Part shown: piece after piece, positions 45,874-60,000 of the stretch
Layout: each line of letters opens with the position of its first letter
How positions within the stretch are numbered: position 1 is the first letter of the stretch
From: Balanoglossus misakiensis
Lineage: Eukaryota; Hemichordata
Direction: 5' to 3'
Assembly: GCA_040954595.2 (NCBI GenBank)
Contig: CM082583.2
Location: forward strand, 496,001 to 560,000
Length of the DNA stretch: 64,000 nt
The notes under the pieces: model-generated
What the model was told of the DNA's origin: nothing
Database searches by the model: none
What the model saw: only the letters and a program-made list of their open reading frames with translations
Made by a program: the position numbers and the translations under genes

Positions 45874-48800
45874 CATGGTGTGCCGGGGTTTTAGTCGAGC
45901 CAGGCCGTAGGAGATCTGACTTGATCATCGTGGTCAATGTACGCGTGTTTCCGCTCTAAAGTGCCGGGGCTTCAGCTAAACCAGGCCGTAGGAAATCCGA
46001 CGTAATCATCGTTGATAACTTACGCCAGTCTGTGTCATATAGAGCCGGTGCACCAGCCGAGTCACGCCGTAGGAAATCTGACTTGATCAACGTGGTCAAT
46101 GTACGCCTGTTTCTGCTCTAGAGCGCCGGGGCTTCAGCTGAGCCAGGCCGTAGGAAACCCGACGTGATTACCGTTGTTAACTTACGCCAGTCTGTGTCCT
46201 ATATATAGTGCCGGGGCATCAGCCGTGTCAGGCCGAAGGAAATGTGAGTAGATCAACGTGGTCTCTGTACGCGTGTTTCTGCTCTAGAGTGCCGGGGCTT
46301 TATCCAAGCCATGCCGTAGTAAATCTGACTTGATCACCGTTGCTAACGTACGATAGTGTCTGTCATATTGTGACGGAGATTTAGCCGAGCCAGGCCGTAG
46401 AAAAATCGACTTGTTCAACGTTACCAGTGTGCAACTGTTTCTGCTCTAAAGTCTCAGGGTTTTAGCCGACTTATGCTGTAGGAAATCTGAGTTGATGAAC
46501 GGGAAGTCAATGTTAGAAAACCCGTGTGGAAAGTATCTCTACCCGTTTGAAACTAAGAAAAGAATTAATTCTTATTTATTTTGTAAAAAAGACAATTTTT
46601 CGAAAAAAAGTCGAAAATGGTAATTTTGTCTTGGGTGATTCAAATTATACCGCCTTTTCTGGAATTTGCAGCACTTTTTACAAGAGAACGACACTTCATG
46701 CTCCATAATATTTCCGAAAATGAAGAAAAGAGTTAATTTTTTATGATTTTTCAAAAATTTACTATTTTTGTCAAAATATGGCCAAAATGGCTATTTTTCT
46801 TGAATTCCGTCAATATCTCTGCATTTTTGGAGTGGTCGAGAGTTTTAACATACAATCAACATGTCATATATGATCAGGGCACCAAATTCGAAGAACAAAG
46901 GTTTTTTTATTTTTTTTTCTAAAAATGACATTGTCAAGGAAAATTTGGTAAAACGCAATTTTGTCTGCAGTGAGCCAAATTAGACGGTCTTTTGTGGAAT
47001 TTGTATCGATATATACATACATACGAAGAGCATTCTATACTCCATCAGATTTCCGAAAATGTAGAAAACAGGTATTTTTTGTAATTTTCAAAAAATTACC
47101 ATTTTGACCAAATTGTGGCTAAAATTGTTATTTTCGTGTTGAATGCCGCCAGTGTCACTGCTTTTAAAAGTCATAAAAACTTTTAACATACAAGCAATTG
47201 TTTATATATGATCAGGTCACCGAATTAAAAAAATAAAGAATGTTTTGCCTAAAAATGACCTTTTTGGTGCAAAAACGCAATTTTGTATTAAATCAGCTCA
47301 TTCAGAGTGCATTTTTTATAATCAGCACCATTTTTACATAAAATGGAAATTTCATACATCATCAGATATCCAAATATGAAAAAATGATTTAGATTTTAGA
47401 TGATTGTCCAAAATTAGCTGATATCTAATAAATGTAGTATTGAACCGTTCTGTCCCCCCCCCCCCCTACATTATATGCGGTACGCCGATGTAAGCTTACC
47501 CGGCAGTACTGCAGGCCGTGCCCCCAACTAACGTCGGTGTTTGAAACGCCCTGGTTAAATTCGGGCTTTCTCTATAAATTGACAGGCAATAATGCAGTCC
47601 TACCCGAACAAATGTCGAGTGTTGACCCGCTGTGACTTTCCCTCTTCGGTTTGCCCGACTTAGCTAACGTCTTTGTACTAGAGTGTCGGGTCTTTTGCAG
47701 AGCCAGGCCGAAGGAAATCCGACTTGATCACCGTTGCTAACGAACGCTAGTGTCTGTCATGGTGTGCCGGGGTTTTAGTCGAGCCAGGCCGTAGGAAATC
47801 TGACTTGATCAACGTGGTCAATGTACGCCTGTTTCTGCTCTAGAGTGCCGGGGCTTCAGCTGAGCCAGGCCGTAGGAAACCCGACGTGATTACCGTTGTT
47901 AACTTACGCCAGTCTGTGTCATATATATAGTGCCGGGGCATCAGCCGTGCCAGGCCGAAGGAAATGTGAGTAGATTAACATGGTCTCTGTACGCGTGTTT
48001 CTGCTCTAGAGTGCCAGGGTTTTAGCCAAGCCAAGCCGTAGGAAATCTGACTTGATCAACGTTGCTAACGAACGCTAGTGTCTGTCATATTGTGCCGGGG
48101 TTTTAGTCGAGCCAAGCCGTAGGAGATCAGACTTGATCAACGTGGTCTCTGTACGCGTGTTTCTGCTCTAGAGTGCCGGGGCTTCAGCTGAGCCAGGCCG
48201 TAGGAAACCCGACGTGATTACCGTTGTTAACTTACGCCAGTCTGTGTCCTATATATAGTGCCGGGGCATCAGCCGTGCCAGGCCGAAGGAAATGTGAGTA
48301 GATCAACGTGGTCTCTGTACGCGTGTTTCTGCTCTAGAGTGCCAGGGCTTTAGCCAAGCCATGCCGTAGGAAATCTCACTTGATCACCGTTGCTAACGTA
48401 CGCTAGTGTCTGTCATATTGTGACGGAGATTTAGCCGAGCCAGGCCGTAGAAAAATCGACTTGTTCAACGTTTCCAGTGTGCAACTGTTTCTGCTCTAGA
48501 GTGTCAGGGTTTTAGCCGACTTATGCTGTAGGAAATCTGAGTTGATGAACGGGAAGTCAATGTTAGGAAACCCGTGTGGAAAGTATCTCTACCCGTTTGA
48601 AACTAAGAAAAGAATTTATTCTTATTTATTTTGTAAAAAAGACAATTTTTCGAAAAAAAGTCGAAAATGGTAATTTTGTCTTGGGTGATTCAAATTATAC
48701 CGCCTTTTCTGGAATTTGCAGCACTTTTTACAAGAGAACGACACTTCATGCTCCATAATATTTCCGAAAATGAAGAAAAGAGTTAATTTTTTATGATTTT

Positions 48801-51800
48801 TCAAAAATTTACTATTTTTGTCAAAATATGGCCAAAATGGCTATTTTTCTTGAATTCCGTCAATATCTCTGCATTTTTGGAGTGGTCGAGAGTTTTAACA
48901 TACAATCAACATGTCATATATGATCAGGGCACCAAATTCGAAGAACAAAGGTTTTTTTATTTTTTTTTCTAAAAATGACATTGTCAAGGAAAATTTGGTA
49001 AAACGCAATTTTGTCTGCAGTGAGCCAAATTAGACGGTCTTTTGTGGAATTTGTATCGATATATACATACGAAGAGCATTCTATACTCCATCAGATTTCC
49101 GAAAATGTAGAAAACAGGTATTTTTTATAATTTTCAAAAATTTACCATTTTGACCAAATTGTGGCTAAAATTGTTATTTTCGTGTTGAATGCCGCCAGTG
49201 TCACTGCTTTTAAAAGTCATAAACACTTTTAACATACAAGCAATTGTTTATATATGATCAGGTCACCGAATTAAAAAAATAAAGAATGTTTTGCCTAAAA
49301 ATGACCTTTTTGGTGCAAAAACGAATAAAACGCAATTTTGTATTAAATCAGCTCATTCAGAGTGCATTTTTTATAATCAGCACCATTTTTACATATAATG
49401 GAAATTTCCTACATCATCAGATATCCAAATATGAAAAAATGATTTAGATTTTAGATGATTGTCCAAAATTAGCTGATATCTAATAAATGTAGTATTGAAC
49501 CGTTCCGTTCCCCCCCCCCCTTACATTATATGCGGTACGCCGATGTCAGCTTACCCGGCAGTACTGCAGGCCGTGCCCCCAACAAACATCGGTGTTGGAA
49601 ACGCCCTGGTTAAATTCGGGCTTCCTCTATAAATTGACAGGCAATAATGCAGTCCTACCCGAACAAATGTCGAGTGTTGACCCGCTGTGACTTTCCCTCT
49701 TCGGTTTGCCCGACTTAGCCAACGTCTTTGTACTAGAGTGTCGGGTCTTTTGCAGAGCCAGGCCGAAGGAAATCCGACTTGATCACCGTTGCTAACGAAC
49801 GCTAGTGTCTGTCATGGTGTGCCGGGGTTTTAGTCGAGCCAGGCCGTAGGAGATCTGACTTGATCATCGTGGTCAATGTACGCGTGTTTCCGCTCTAAAG
49901 TGCCGGGGCTTCAGCTAAACCAGGCCGTAGGAAATCCGACGTAATCACCGTTGATAACTTACGCCTGTCTGTGTCATATAGAGCCGGTGCACCAGCCGAG
50001 TCACGCCGTAGGAAATCTGACTTGATCAACGTGGTCAATGTACGCCTGTTTCTGCTCTAGAGTGCCGGGGCTTCAGCTGAGCCAGGCCGTAGGAAACCCG
50101 ACGTGATTACCGTTGTTAACTTACGCCAGTCTGTGTCCTATATATAGTGCCGGGGCATCAGCCGTGCCAGGCCGAAGGAAATGTGAGTAGATCAACGTGG
50201 TCTCTGTACGCGTGTTTCTGCTCTAGAGTGCCAGGGCTTTAGCCAAGCCATGCCGTAGGAAATCTGACTTGATCAACGTTGCTAACGAACGCTAGTGTCT
50301 GTCATAGTGTGCCGGGGTTTTAGTCGAGCCAAGCCGTAGGAGATCAGACTTGATCAACGTGGTCTCTGTACGCGTGTTTCTGCTCTAGAGTGCCGGGGCT
50401 TTATCCAAGCCATGCCGTAGAAAATCTGACTTGATCACCGTTGCTAACGTACGCTAGTGTCTGTCATATTGTGACGGAGATTTAGCCGAGCCAGGCCGTA
50501 GAAAAATCGACTTGTTCAACGTTACCAGTGAGCAACTGTTTCTGCTCTAGAGTGTCAGGGTTTTAGCCGACTTATGCTGTAGGAAATCTGAGTTGATGAA
50601 CGCGAATTCAATGTTAGAAAACCCGTGTGGAAAGTATCTCTACCCGTTTGAAACTAAGAAAAGAATTTATTCTTATTTATTTTGTAAAAAAGACAATTTT
50701 TCGAAAAAAAGTCGAAAAATTGCAATTTTGTCTTGGGTGATTCAAATTATACCGCCTTTTCTGGAATTTGCAGCACTTTTTACAAGAGAACGACCATTCA
50801 TGCTCCATAATATTTCCGAAAATGAAGAAAAGAGTTAATTTTTTATGATTTTTCAAAAATTTACTATTTTTGTCAAAATATGGCCAAAATGGCTATTTTT
50901 CTTGAATTCCGTCAATATCTCTGCATTTTTGGAGTGGTCGAGAGTTTTAACATACAATCAACATGTCATATATGATCAGGGCACCAAATTCGAAGAACAA
51001 AGGTTTTTTTATTTTTTTTTCTAAAAATGACATTTTCAAGGAAAATTTGGTAAAACGCAATTTTGTCTGCAGTGAGCCAAATTAGACGGTCTTTTGTGGA
51101 ATTTGTATCGATATATACATACGAAGAGCATTCTATACTCCATCAGATTTCCGAAAATGTAGAAAACAGGTATTTTTTGTAACTTTCCAAAAATTACCTT
51201 TTTGACCAAATTGTGGCTAAAATTGTTATTTTCGTGATGAATGCCGCCAGTGTCACTGCTTTTAAAAGTCATAAAAACTTTTAACATACAAGCAATTGTT
51301 TATATATGATCAGGTCACCGAATTAAAAAATAAAGAATGTTTTGACTAAAAATCAGCTCATTCAGAGTGCATTTTTTATAATCAGCACCATTTTTACATA
51401 TAATGGAAATTTCATACATCATCAGATATCCAAATATGAAAAAATGATTTAGATTTTAGATGATTGTCCAAAATTAGCTGATATCTAATAAATGTAGTAT
51501 TGAACCGTTCTGTTCCCCCCCCCCCCCTACATTATATGCGGTACGCCGATGTCAGCTTACCCGGCAGTACTGCAGGCCGTGCCCCCCCCCCCCCAACTAA
51601 CGTCGGTGTTTGAAACGCCCTGGTTAAATTCGGGCTTTCTCTATAAATTGACAGGCAATAATGCAGTCCTACCCGAACAAATGTCGAGTGTTGACCCGCT
51701 GTGACTTCCCCTCTTCGGTTTGCCCGACTTAGCCAACGTCTTTGTACTAGAGTGTCGGGTCTTTTGCAGAGCCAGGCCGAAGGAAATCCGACTTGATCAC

Positions 51801-51985
51801 CGTTGCTAACGAACGCTAGTGTCTGTCATGGTGTGCCGGGGTTTTAGTCGAGCCAGGCCGTAGGAGATCTGACTTGATCATCGTGGTCAATGTACGCGTG
51901 TTTCCGCTCTAAAGTGCCGGGGCTTCAGCTAAACCAGGCCGTAGGAAATCCGACGTAATCACCGTTGATAACTTACGCCAGTCTG
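45874..51985. repeat. Complex satellite array, middle segment
   Basis: Marker positions near 46500, 48550 and 50602 give units of about 2,050 bp. The first two carry GGGAAGTCAATGTTAG where most units have GGGAATTCAATG, a shared variant suggesting local duplication. A 40-50 bp deletion removes part of one AT-rich repeat near 51350. A second poly(C) run appears in the unit at 51584-51595. Confidence 0.9.
51973..51985. repeat. Target-site duplication of the L1/Tx1-like element, left
   Basis: TTACGCCAGTCTG here and again at 57013-57025, after the poly(A). In undisturbed units the text runs TTACGCCAGTCTGTGTCAT. Confidence 0.9.
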
Positions 51986-52195
51986 GATGGAGGGCGCTAG
52001 AGTCAGCCATCTACGGAAGCAGATTTCTAGCACGCTCAGAGTTTTCATCGTTTTTTCACGTGAAATCGGTGAATTTTGTGGCGAAACTGAAGGTATATGC
52101 TTTTGGATAGATACTTGCAGCTAACTCGAGAGCAAAGAAGCATTTTGATTCTCAGAAGAAAGACATTTTGCTAGTTTTCGTGGTCTCGAGCAAGC

Positions 52196-53367
52196 ATGGC
52201 CGTCAGAGACAAAGCCAGTTATGCGCAGGTGGTGACGACCAAACGCCTGCAAGACAAAGACGGTGAAGTAGGAGTTCTACCCGTCTTTCTGAAGCAGTCG
52301 GACATAGTTCCCAGGGACAGTAATCAATGGCTAAGAGGTGAGGAAATTATAGCAGCCGTTTCAGAAGTTGTCACCATCGGCAGCTTGGAAGGGTTGCAAC
52401 GGATAAGAGGTCTGTGGCGTATTTATATGAATGACGAAGCAGACCGGACAATTTTGTTACAACATGGACTCACACTACGCGGGAAGTCGATAGAGCTGTG
52501 GGGCGAAATCCCTTCCGAAGAGAGTTTCATGAAGATTGGTTAAGATTAACGATAAAAGATCTACCATTGTCACACGATGATGATGCTATTGCCGCTACAC
52601 TTACTGGTTTGGGCTGTAAGCTCAAAACAGATATATCCAGACAGAAATGGAGGTTAGAAGGCAAGTTGACAAACATTCTTAATGGGGATCAAACTGTGTT
52701 CATCGAAAAACCAAAGACACCATTACCAGCTCAGGTTAAGATCGGTGCATTTTACGCGAAGATTATTTATAAGCAATCCACAGCGGAGACGCAGCCACGA
52801 TGCGGCAAATGCTTAGAGGAGGGACATACTGCGTACAATTGCACTGGACAAATCAAATGCAGACTCTGTAAAAGAGAGGGGCATATTGCAAGAAATTGTA
52901 TGACTTCTCAGGTACACGAAGAATTAACGTCTCAGTCCACCAAATACACAATGCAGAAAAGGTCTACGAATCCTGCCGATGCGGTATCGAGACTAGAAAG
53001 TGACAGCACACCGTTACAAGGAACATCCAGGCGTGAAACGGGGGACGAAGACCGTGTTGAGAAACCGCAAAGTCTGGCAAACAAAGCACCTGAGCCCTCG
53101 AGCTCGAGCGTTAAATCACAAAGCTCAATTTTAGCGTTCTTAAAAGAGAACAGAGACGATAGACAAAACGATACTAGTGTCAGTGAAGGTGATGTAACGG
53201 ATATTGAAGGTGGCGAGGACCGGCGTTATGACACATCAAGAGAAAATTTCTCTGAATTGTCTGCTGAATCGCCACCACTGTTGTCATTGACCCAAAGCAA
53301 AGAAAATAAGAAAAAACGTAAAAGAAGACGAAAGCAGCAGCAGCAAGTCAGAATCAAAGGCTACTGA
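52196..53367 (+). pseudogene. L1/Tx1-like ORF1 with two CCHC zinc knuckles, one frameshift
   Basis: It begins MAVRDKASYAQVVTTKRL, and the first frame ends at 52543. The conserved continuation (RNPFRREFHEDWLRLTIKDL) is in the other frame from about 52500, so a single-base shift separates the two. Two zinc knuckles follow: CGKCLEEGHTAYNC and CRLCKREGHIARNC (both C-x2-C-x4-H-x4-C). The tail is rich in Ser, Glu and Lys and ends in a basic KKKRKRRRKQQQQ stretch. Family role: binds element RNA. Its stop codon overlaps the ORF2 start by one base (TGATG at 53365-53369). Confidence 0.85.
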
Positions 53368-56300
53368 TGGCAGCGCTGAAGTTAGTTACCCTGAATGTCA
53401 GGGGTTTCAAAGACAAAACGAAAAGGAACTGTATATATCGCTGGCTAAAACTCCAAAAAACGAGTATCGCGATTTTACAAGAGTTGCATGGAAATGGAAC
53501 AGACATTGACACTTGGGAGAAAGAATGGGGAGGGAAAGTATTCTTCTCGAAAGGTGACAATTATAGCAGAGGAACGGCAATATTGATTGAGCGCAGATGT
53601 GACCTCACCATTGATTCCGTGTGGAATGACGACTTCGGAAGAATTTGCATAATAAACGGTAGCCTTGTAGGTGTTAAGCTTTCAATTTGTAGTGTTTATG
53701 CCCCGAATCTCGTGAAACAAAGAACGGAATTCTTGAAAGATCTAGCTGGCCTGGTTGACACGCACTGCTATTACGAAAATCTTTTTATAGCAGGCGACTT
53801 CAATTGTGCACTCAACGACACTTTGGACAGAGCGTCAAGTGTGAAATCACGGCAATCACATGATGGATCAAGAAGAGTCTTACGTAGTTTTTGTAATCAG
53901 TTTCAACTTATTGATGTTTGGAGGAATTTCCACCCTGGGCAACGGCAGTTTACTTGGCGAAGATTGGCCCCATCACCGACTCATAGCCGATTAGATTATG
54001 TTTTTATCTCAAAGCACCTCGTCAAGAATGTCAAAAAATCGGATATTCGTCCTGCTGTACACACAGATCATATGGCTGTTTACGTGGAATTGCAGACCGC
54101 TTCAGATTGTAGAGGGCCTGGTACATGGAAACTGAACAATAGGCTTTTAAAAAATGAAGGCTTTGTCAACGGAGTCAAATCTGTAATCAGAGAGTGTGGT
54201 GAGAAGACATTCGAAAATAATCGGATGAAATGGGACATCATGAAGAAAGAAATTAAAGAATATGCATTGGAATTTACAAGGTATGGAACAAAAGATCACA
54301 ATAAGGAAATACCGAAGTTGAGCAACAGCTAAAAGCGGATGAAAGAAATATGCTGGTGAATCCATCAGATGAAAATATACGGAAATACAGTGAAACCAAA
54401 CAACGCCTTGAGAATATTTACAACATACTCGCTGAAGGTGCGTAGATAAGATCGCGTGCAGCGTGGGTGGAAAAGGGAGAAAGGAATACCAAGTATTTTT
54501 ATCATTAGAAAAGCGAAATGCAGGAAAAAAGGAAATTAAGGAGCTGGTGACCAGAAGTGGAAAGTGTGTGACAAAAACGGACGAGATTCTGCGGGAACAA
54601 AGAGAATTCTACGAGACGATCTATCAGCGAAAATGTTGCCATCAGTCGATTGACGATTTTTTGGAAAATAGCAGTTTACCAGGACTAACAGCTCTACAAA
54701 GTGAACAGTGCGAAGGTAATTTAACGGAAAGGGAATGTTTGCGCGCTTTGAAGACCATGGCAGCTAACAAGTCTCCGGGATGTGATGGACTTTCGGTCGA
54801 ATTTTTTCTTTTCTTTTGGTCAGAAATAAAAACATTTGTCACTTCATCTCTCAATGAAGCCTGGTCGTCAGGGGAACTTTCTGCTACACAAAAAAGAGGT
54901 ATTATTACATTGTTGTATAAAAAGGGAGATGAAAATGACTTGAATAATTGGAGGCCTGTGTCGCTTTTAAACATTGACTACAAAATTGCCACTAAGGCAT
55001 TATCAAACAGACTCAAATGTGTTTTACCTACAATTATCCATAGAGATCAGACAGGCTATATGAAAGGCCGTTTTATTGGAGAAAACATTCGCCTGATCTC
55101 CGATGTTCTAGACTACACTAAAAAGCGGCGTTTGGAAGGAGCGATCCTTTTTGTAGATTATGAGAAAGCGTTTGACAGTGTAAATTGGAAATTTTTGTAT
55201 AGCGTGCTTAAAAAGATGAATTTTGGTCCAGGCTTTATACGCTGGATTGAAGTTTTATATAGTAATATTTCTAGTTGTATTGTTTATAAGGGATGGTGCT
55301 CTGGATACTTTTCATTACATAGAGGTGTTCGACAGGGATGTTCCCTCTCGGCTTTATTGTTTTTACTTGTGATCGAAGTACTTGCATGTAAAATAAGACA
55401 ACACGGGGAGATCAACGGGATCCCCTTATATGGTAATAATACAGCGAAGATTTCATTATTTGCCGACGACACCACTATTTTTACAAGGGGTGGTCGGTCA
55501 TTAGAAAATGTTTTTAAAGTTATGGATGATTTTCATCAGTGTGGTGGTTTAAAAATGAGCAACAAGAAAACGAAGGCAATGTGGGTTGGAAAAAACAGAA
55601 ATAGTGAAAAGAAAATGGGAAATGTTGAATGGACAAATGAGCCCATCAAAACGCTTGGTGTGTATTTTGGCTATGACACTGAGAAATGTAACAAACTTAA
55701 CTGGGAGCCTAAGATTGATAAACTGAAAAAGGTGCTACAAATGTGGGAAAGGAGAAGGCTTACGTTTTATGGGAGAGTGATGATTACGAAGGTTTTTGCA
55801 ATTTCACAGATTTTGTTTTTGACATCAGTGATTGGAATACCTGAAGGCATTAAGTGTGTTGTTCGAAAGCTAATTGATGGTTTTATAAGAAGAAAACGAA
55901 ATATAAGCAATGTAATACTTCAGAGTGATTATGACAAAGGTGGCATCAGATGTGTCAACTTAGACAAGCAAATTGATTCTCTTTATGCAGTATGGGTCAA
56001 GAGACTGGTCTTGTGTAAAGGCAACACTTGGTCTGCTATACCATGGCATTATTTACAAATGGATGACCTTCAGTCATGTAATCTTATTCAGCACAACATT
56101 TTCTGGGAATCACTACCAAAGGCTTTAGAGTCTGCGATCCCTGAATTTTACGTCAAGGTTTTAAATGCGTGGTACAGTGCAAGTGAAAACATCAAAGGAA
56201 ACAGAAATGTAATTTTGAAATGGTGTAGCAAGTTTAACTTTTTCTACAAATCCTTGAAAAATTGTAAATACGGTATTTGGGATGGAAAACACTGGATTTC

Positions 56301-56922
56301 CATCAATAACGTTACGTGTAAAGCCATTTATGCGAACATTCCACAACGGAGTCCAAAAGTGGATAAACTTAACAAATGGTACACATTGCTGGAGGTACCA
56401 AACCAGACTACAAAAGAAAGTGAAACGGTCTGGAAGAACATACACGCAATAACTAAGGAAACAAAGTTGCGGGAATTTCAATGGAAACTTTTACACAGGT
56501 TGTTGCCATGTAATAAGTATTTGTTTTATTGGAATAAGAGCAGCAGTGTGGATTGTGAACTTAGTAAGATACCAGAGTCTCTTGAGCACAAGTACGTGCG
56601 TTGTACTATAGCCACATCACTTTGGGCAAAAATCGAGTGCATAATTCGGCAACTTTTTTGTAAAGATTTTGTTTTACAAAGCGCTCATATAATTTTCAAT
56701 TGCATTAGAAGTGTTATGCTTTCGAAATCTGAAGAAAATATTGTAAATTTATTGATTTTAGTTTGCAAATGGAGTATACATAAATACTGGCTAAGTGAAA
56801 CCAGAGCACCTTTAATGGTGCTAGTAAAATACGAATTCATATTGAGATACAAGGTATACAAGGAAATATGCAATAATTCAGAAAGTGCAAGAATTTTTGA
56901 AGCTATTATATCTATGATGTGA
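53367..56922 (+). pseudogene. L1/Tx1-like ORF2: endonuclease and reverse transcriptase, broken
   Basis: The endonuclease part (53367 to about 54300) shows LVTLNVRGFKDKTKRN, ILQELHG, FIAGDFNCALNDTLDRAS, RLDYVFISKHL and HTDHMAVYVEL. The frame shifts near 54310, meets an in-frame TAG at 54443-54445, and shifts again in a T run near 54497. The reverse transcriptase part is then open to 56922: NKSPGCDGLSVEFF, YKKGDENDLNNWRPVSLLN, GYMKGRFIGENIRL, ILFVDYEKAFDSVNW (motif A), RGVRQGCSLSALLF (motif B) and ISLFADDTTIF (catalytic ADD). The C-terminus has the usual Trp-rich tail. Three lesions make this copy inactive as read. By family it would perform target-primed reverse transcription. Confidence 0.85.
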
Positions 56923-57012
56923 GTTTTCGGTTGGTTTCTTTTTTTTGATATGTTAATGTAACACTGAAAGTTTTTTTAATAAAAGATAAAAAAAAAAAAA
57001 AAAAAAAAAAAA

Positions 57013-60000
57013 TTACGCCAGTCTGTGTCATATAGAGCCGGTGCACCAGCCGAGTCACGCCGTAGGAAATCTGACTTGATCAACGTGGTCAATGTACGCC
57101 TGTTTCTGCTCTAGAATGCCGGGGCTTCAGCTGAGCCAGGCCGCAGTAAACCCGACGTGATTACCGTTGTTAACTTACGCCAGTCTGTGTCCTATATATA
57201 GTGCCGGGGCATGAGCCGTGCCAGGCCGAAGGAAATGTGAGTAGATCAACGTGGTCTCTGTACGCGTGTTTCTGCTCTAGAGTGCCAGGGCTTTAGCCAA
57301 GCCATGCCGTAGGAAATCTGACTTGATCAACGTTGCTAACGAACGCTAGTGTCTGTCATAGTGTGCCGGGGTTTTAGTCGAGCCAAGCCGTAGGAGATCA
57401 GACTTGATCAACGTGGTCTCTGTACGCGTGTTTCTGCTCTAGAGTGCCGGGGCTTTATCCAAGCCATGCCGTAGAAAATCTGACTTGATCACCGTTGCTA
57501 ACGTACGCTAGTGTCTGTCATATTGTGACGGAGATTTAGCCGAGCCAGGCCGTAGAAAAATCGACTTGTTCAACGTTACCAGTGTGCAACTGTTTCTGCT
57601 CTAGAGTGTCAGGGTTTTAGCCGACTTATGCTGTAGGAAATCTGAGTTGATGCACGGGAATTCAATGTTAGAAAACCCGTGTGGAAAGTATCTCTACCCG
57701 TTTGAAACTAAGAAAAGAATTTATTCTTATTTATTTTGTAAAAAAGACAATTTTTCGAAAAAAAGTCGATAATGGTAATTTTGTCTTGGGTGATTCAAAT
57801 TATACCGCCTTTTCTGGAATTTGCAGCACTTTTTACAAGAGAACAACACTTCATGCTCCATAATATTTCCGAAAATGAAGAAAAGAGTTAATTTTTTATG
57901 ATTTTTTAAAAATTTACCATTTTTGTCAAAATATGGCCAAAATGGCTATTTTTCTTGAATTCCGTCAATATCTCTGCATTTTTGGAGTGGTCGAGAGTTT
58001 TAACATACAATCAACATGTCATATATGATCAGGGCACCAAATTCGAAGAACAAAGGTTTTTTTATTTTTTTTTCTAAAAATGACATTTTCAAGGAAAATT
58101 TGCTAAAACGCAATTTTGTCTGCAGTGAGCCAAATTGGCCGGTTTTTTTTGTGGAATTTGTATCGATATATATATACGAAGAGCATTCTATACTCCATCA
58201 GATTTCCGAAAATGTAGAAAACAGGTATTTTTTGTAATTTTCAAAAATTTACCAATTTGACCAAATTGTGGCTAAAATTGTTATTTTCGTGTTGAATGCC
58301 GCCAGTGTCACTGCTTTTTAAAGTCATAAAAACTTTTAACATACAAGCAATTGTTTATATATGATCAGGTCACCGAATTAAAAAAATAAAGAATGTTTTC
58401 CCTAAAAATGACCTTTTTGGTGCAAAAACGAATAAAACGCAATTTTGTATTAAATCAGCTCATTCAGAGTGCATTTTTTATAATCAGCACCATTTTTACA
58501 TATAATGGAAATTTCATACATCATCAGATATCCAAATATGAAAAAATGAATTAGATATATTTAAGATGATTGTCCAAAATTAGCTGATATCTGATAAATG
58601 TAGTATTGAACCGTTCTGTTTCCCCCCCCCCTACATTACATGCGGTACGCCGATGTCAGCTTACCCGGCAGTACTGCAGGCCGTGCCCCCAACTAACGTC
58701 GGTGTTTGAAACGCCCTGGTTAAATTCGAGCTTTCTCTATAAATTGACAGGCAATAATGCAGTCCTACCCGAACAATTGTCGAGTGTTGACCCGCTGTGA
58801 CTTTCCCTCTTCGGTTTGCCCGACTTAGCCAATGTCTTTGTACTAGAGTGTCGGGTCTTTTGCAGAGCCAGGCCGAAGGAAATCCGACTTGATCACCGTT
58901 GCTAACGAACGCTAGTGTCTGTCATGGTGTGCCGGGGTTTTAGTTGAGCCAGGCCGTAGGAGATCTGACTTGATCATCGTGGTCAATGTACGCGTGTTTC
59001 CGCTCTAAAGTGCCGGTGCTTCAGCTAAACCAGGCCGTAGGAAATCCGACGTAATCACCGTTGATAACTTACGCCAGTCTGTGTCATATAGAGCCGGTGC
59101 ACCAGCCGAGTCACGCCGTAGGAAATCTGACTTGATCAACGTGGTCAATGTACGCCTGTTTCTGCTCTAGAGTGCCGGGGCATCAGCCGTGCCAGGCCGA
59201 AGGAAATGTGAGTAGATCAACGTGGTCTCTGTACGCGTGTTTCTGTTCTAGAGTGCCAGGGCTTTAGCCAAGCCATGCCGTAGGAAATCTGACTTGATCA
59301 ACGTTGCTAACGAACGCTAGTGTCTGTCATAGTGTGCCGGGGTTTTAGTCGAGCCAAGCCGTAGGAGATCAGACTTGATCAACGTGGTCTCTGTACGCGT
59401 GTTTCTGCTCTAGAGTGCCGGGGCTTTATCCAAGCCATGCCGTAGAAAATCTGACTTGAGCACCGTTGCTAACGTACGCTAGTGTCTGTCATATTGTGAC
59501 GGAGATTTAGCCGAGCCAGGCCGTAGAAAAATCGACTTGTTCAACGTTACCAGTGTGCAACTGTTTCTGCTCTAGAGTGTCAGGGTTTTAGCCGACTTAT
59601 GCTGTAGGAAATCTGAGTTGATGAACGGGAATTCAATGTTAGAAAACCCGTGTGGAAAGTATCTCTACCCGTTTGAAACTAAGAAAAGAATTTATTCTTA
59701 TTTATTTTGTAAAAAAGACAATTTTTCGAAAAAAAGTTGAAAATGGTAATTTTGTCTTGGGTGATTCAAATTATACCGCCTTTTCTGGAATTTGCAGCAC
59801 TTTTTGCAAGAGAACGACACTTCATGCTCCATAATATTTCCGAAAATGAAGAAAAGAGTTAATTTTTTATGATTTTTTAAAAATTTACCATTTTTGTCAA
59901 AATATGGCCAAAATGGCTATTTTTCTTGAATTCCGTCAATATCTCTGCATTTTTGGAGTGGTCGAGAGTTTTAACATACAATCAACATGTCATATATGAT

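Larger units (their letters stand above)
51986..57012 (+). mobile_element. L1/Tx1-like non-LTR retrotransposon, 5.03 kb
   Basis: It has a 5' leader from 51986 (GATGGAGGGCGCTAGAG), ORF1, ORF2, a short 3' UTR with AATAAA at 56978-56983, and a poly(A) of about 25 bases. It is flanked by a 13 bp target duplication. ORF order, two zinc knuckles in ORF1, an N-terminal endonuclease in ORF2 and a poly(A) tail place it in the L1/Tx1 group. The copy looks full length but carries frameshifts in both ORFs. Confidence 0.9.
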
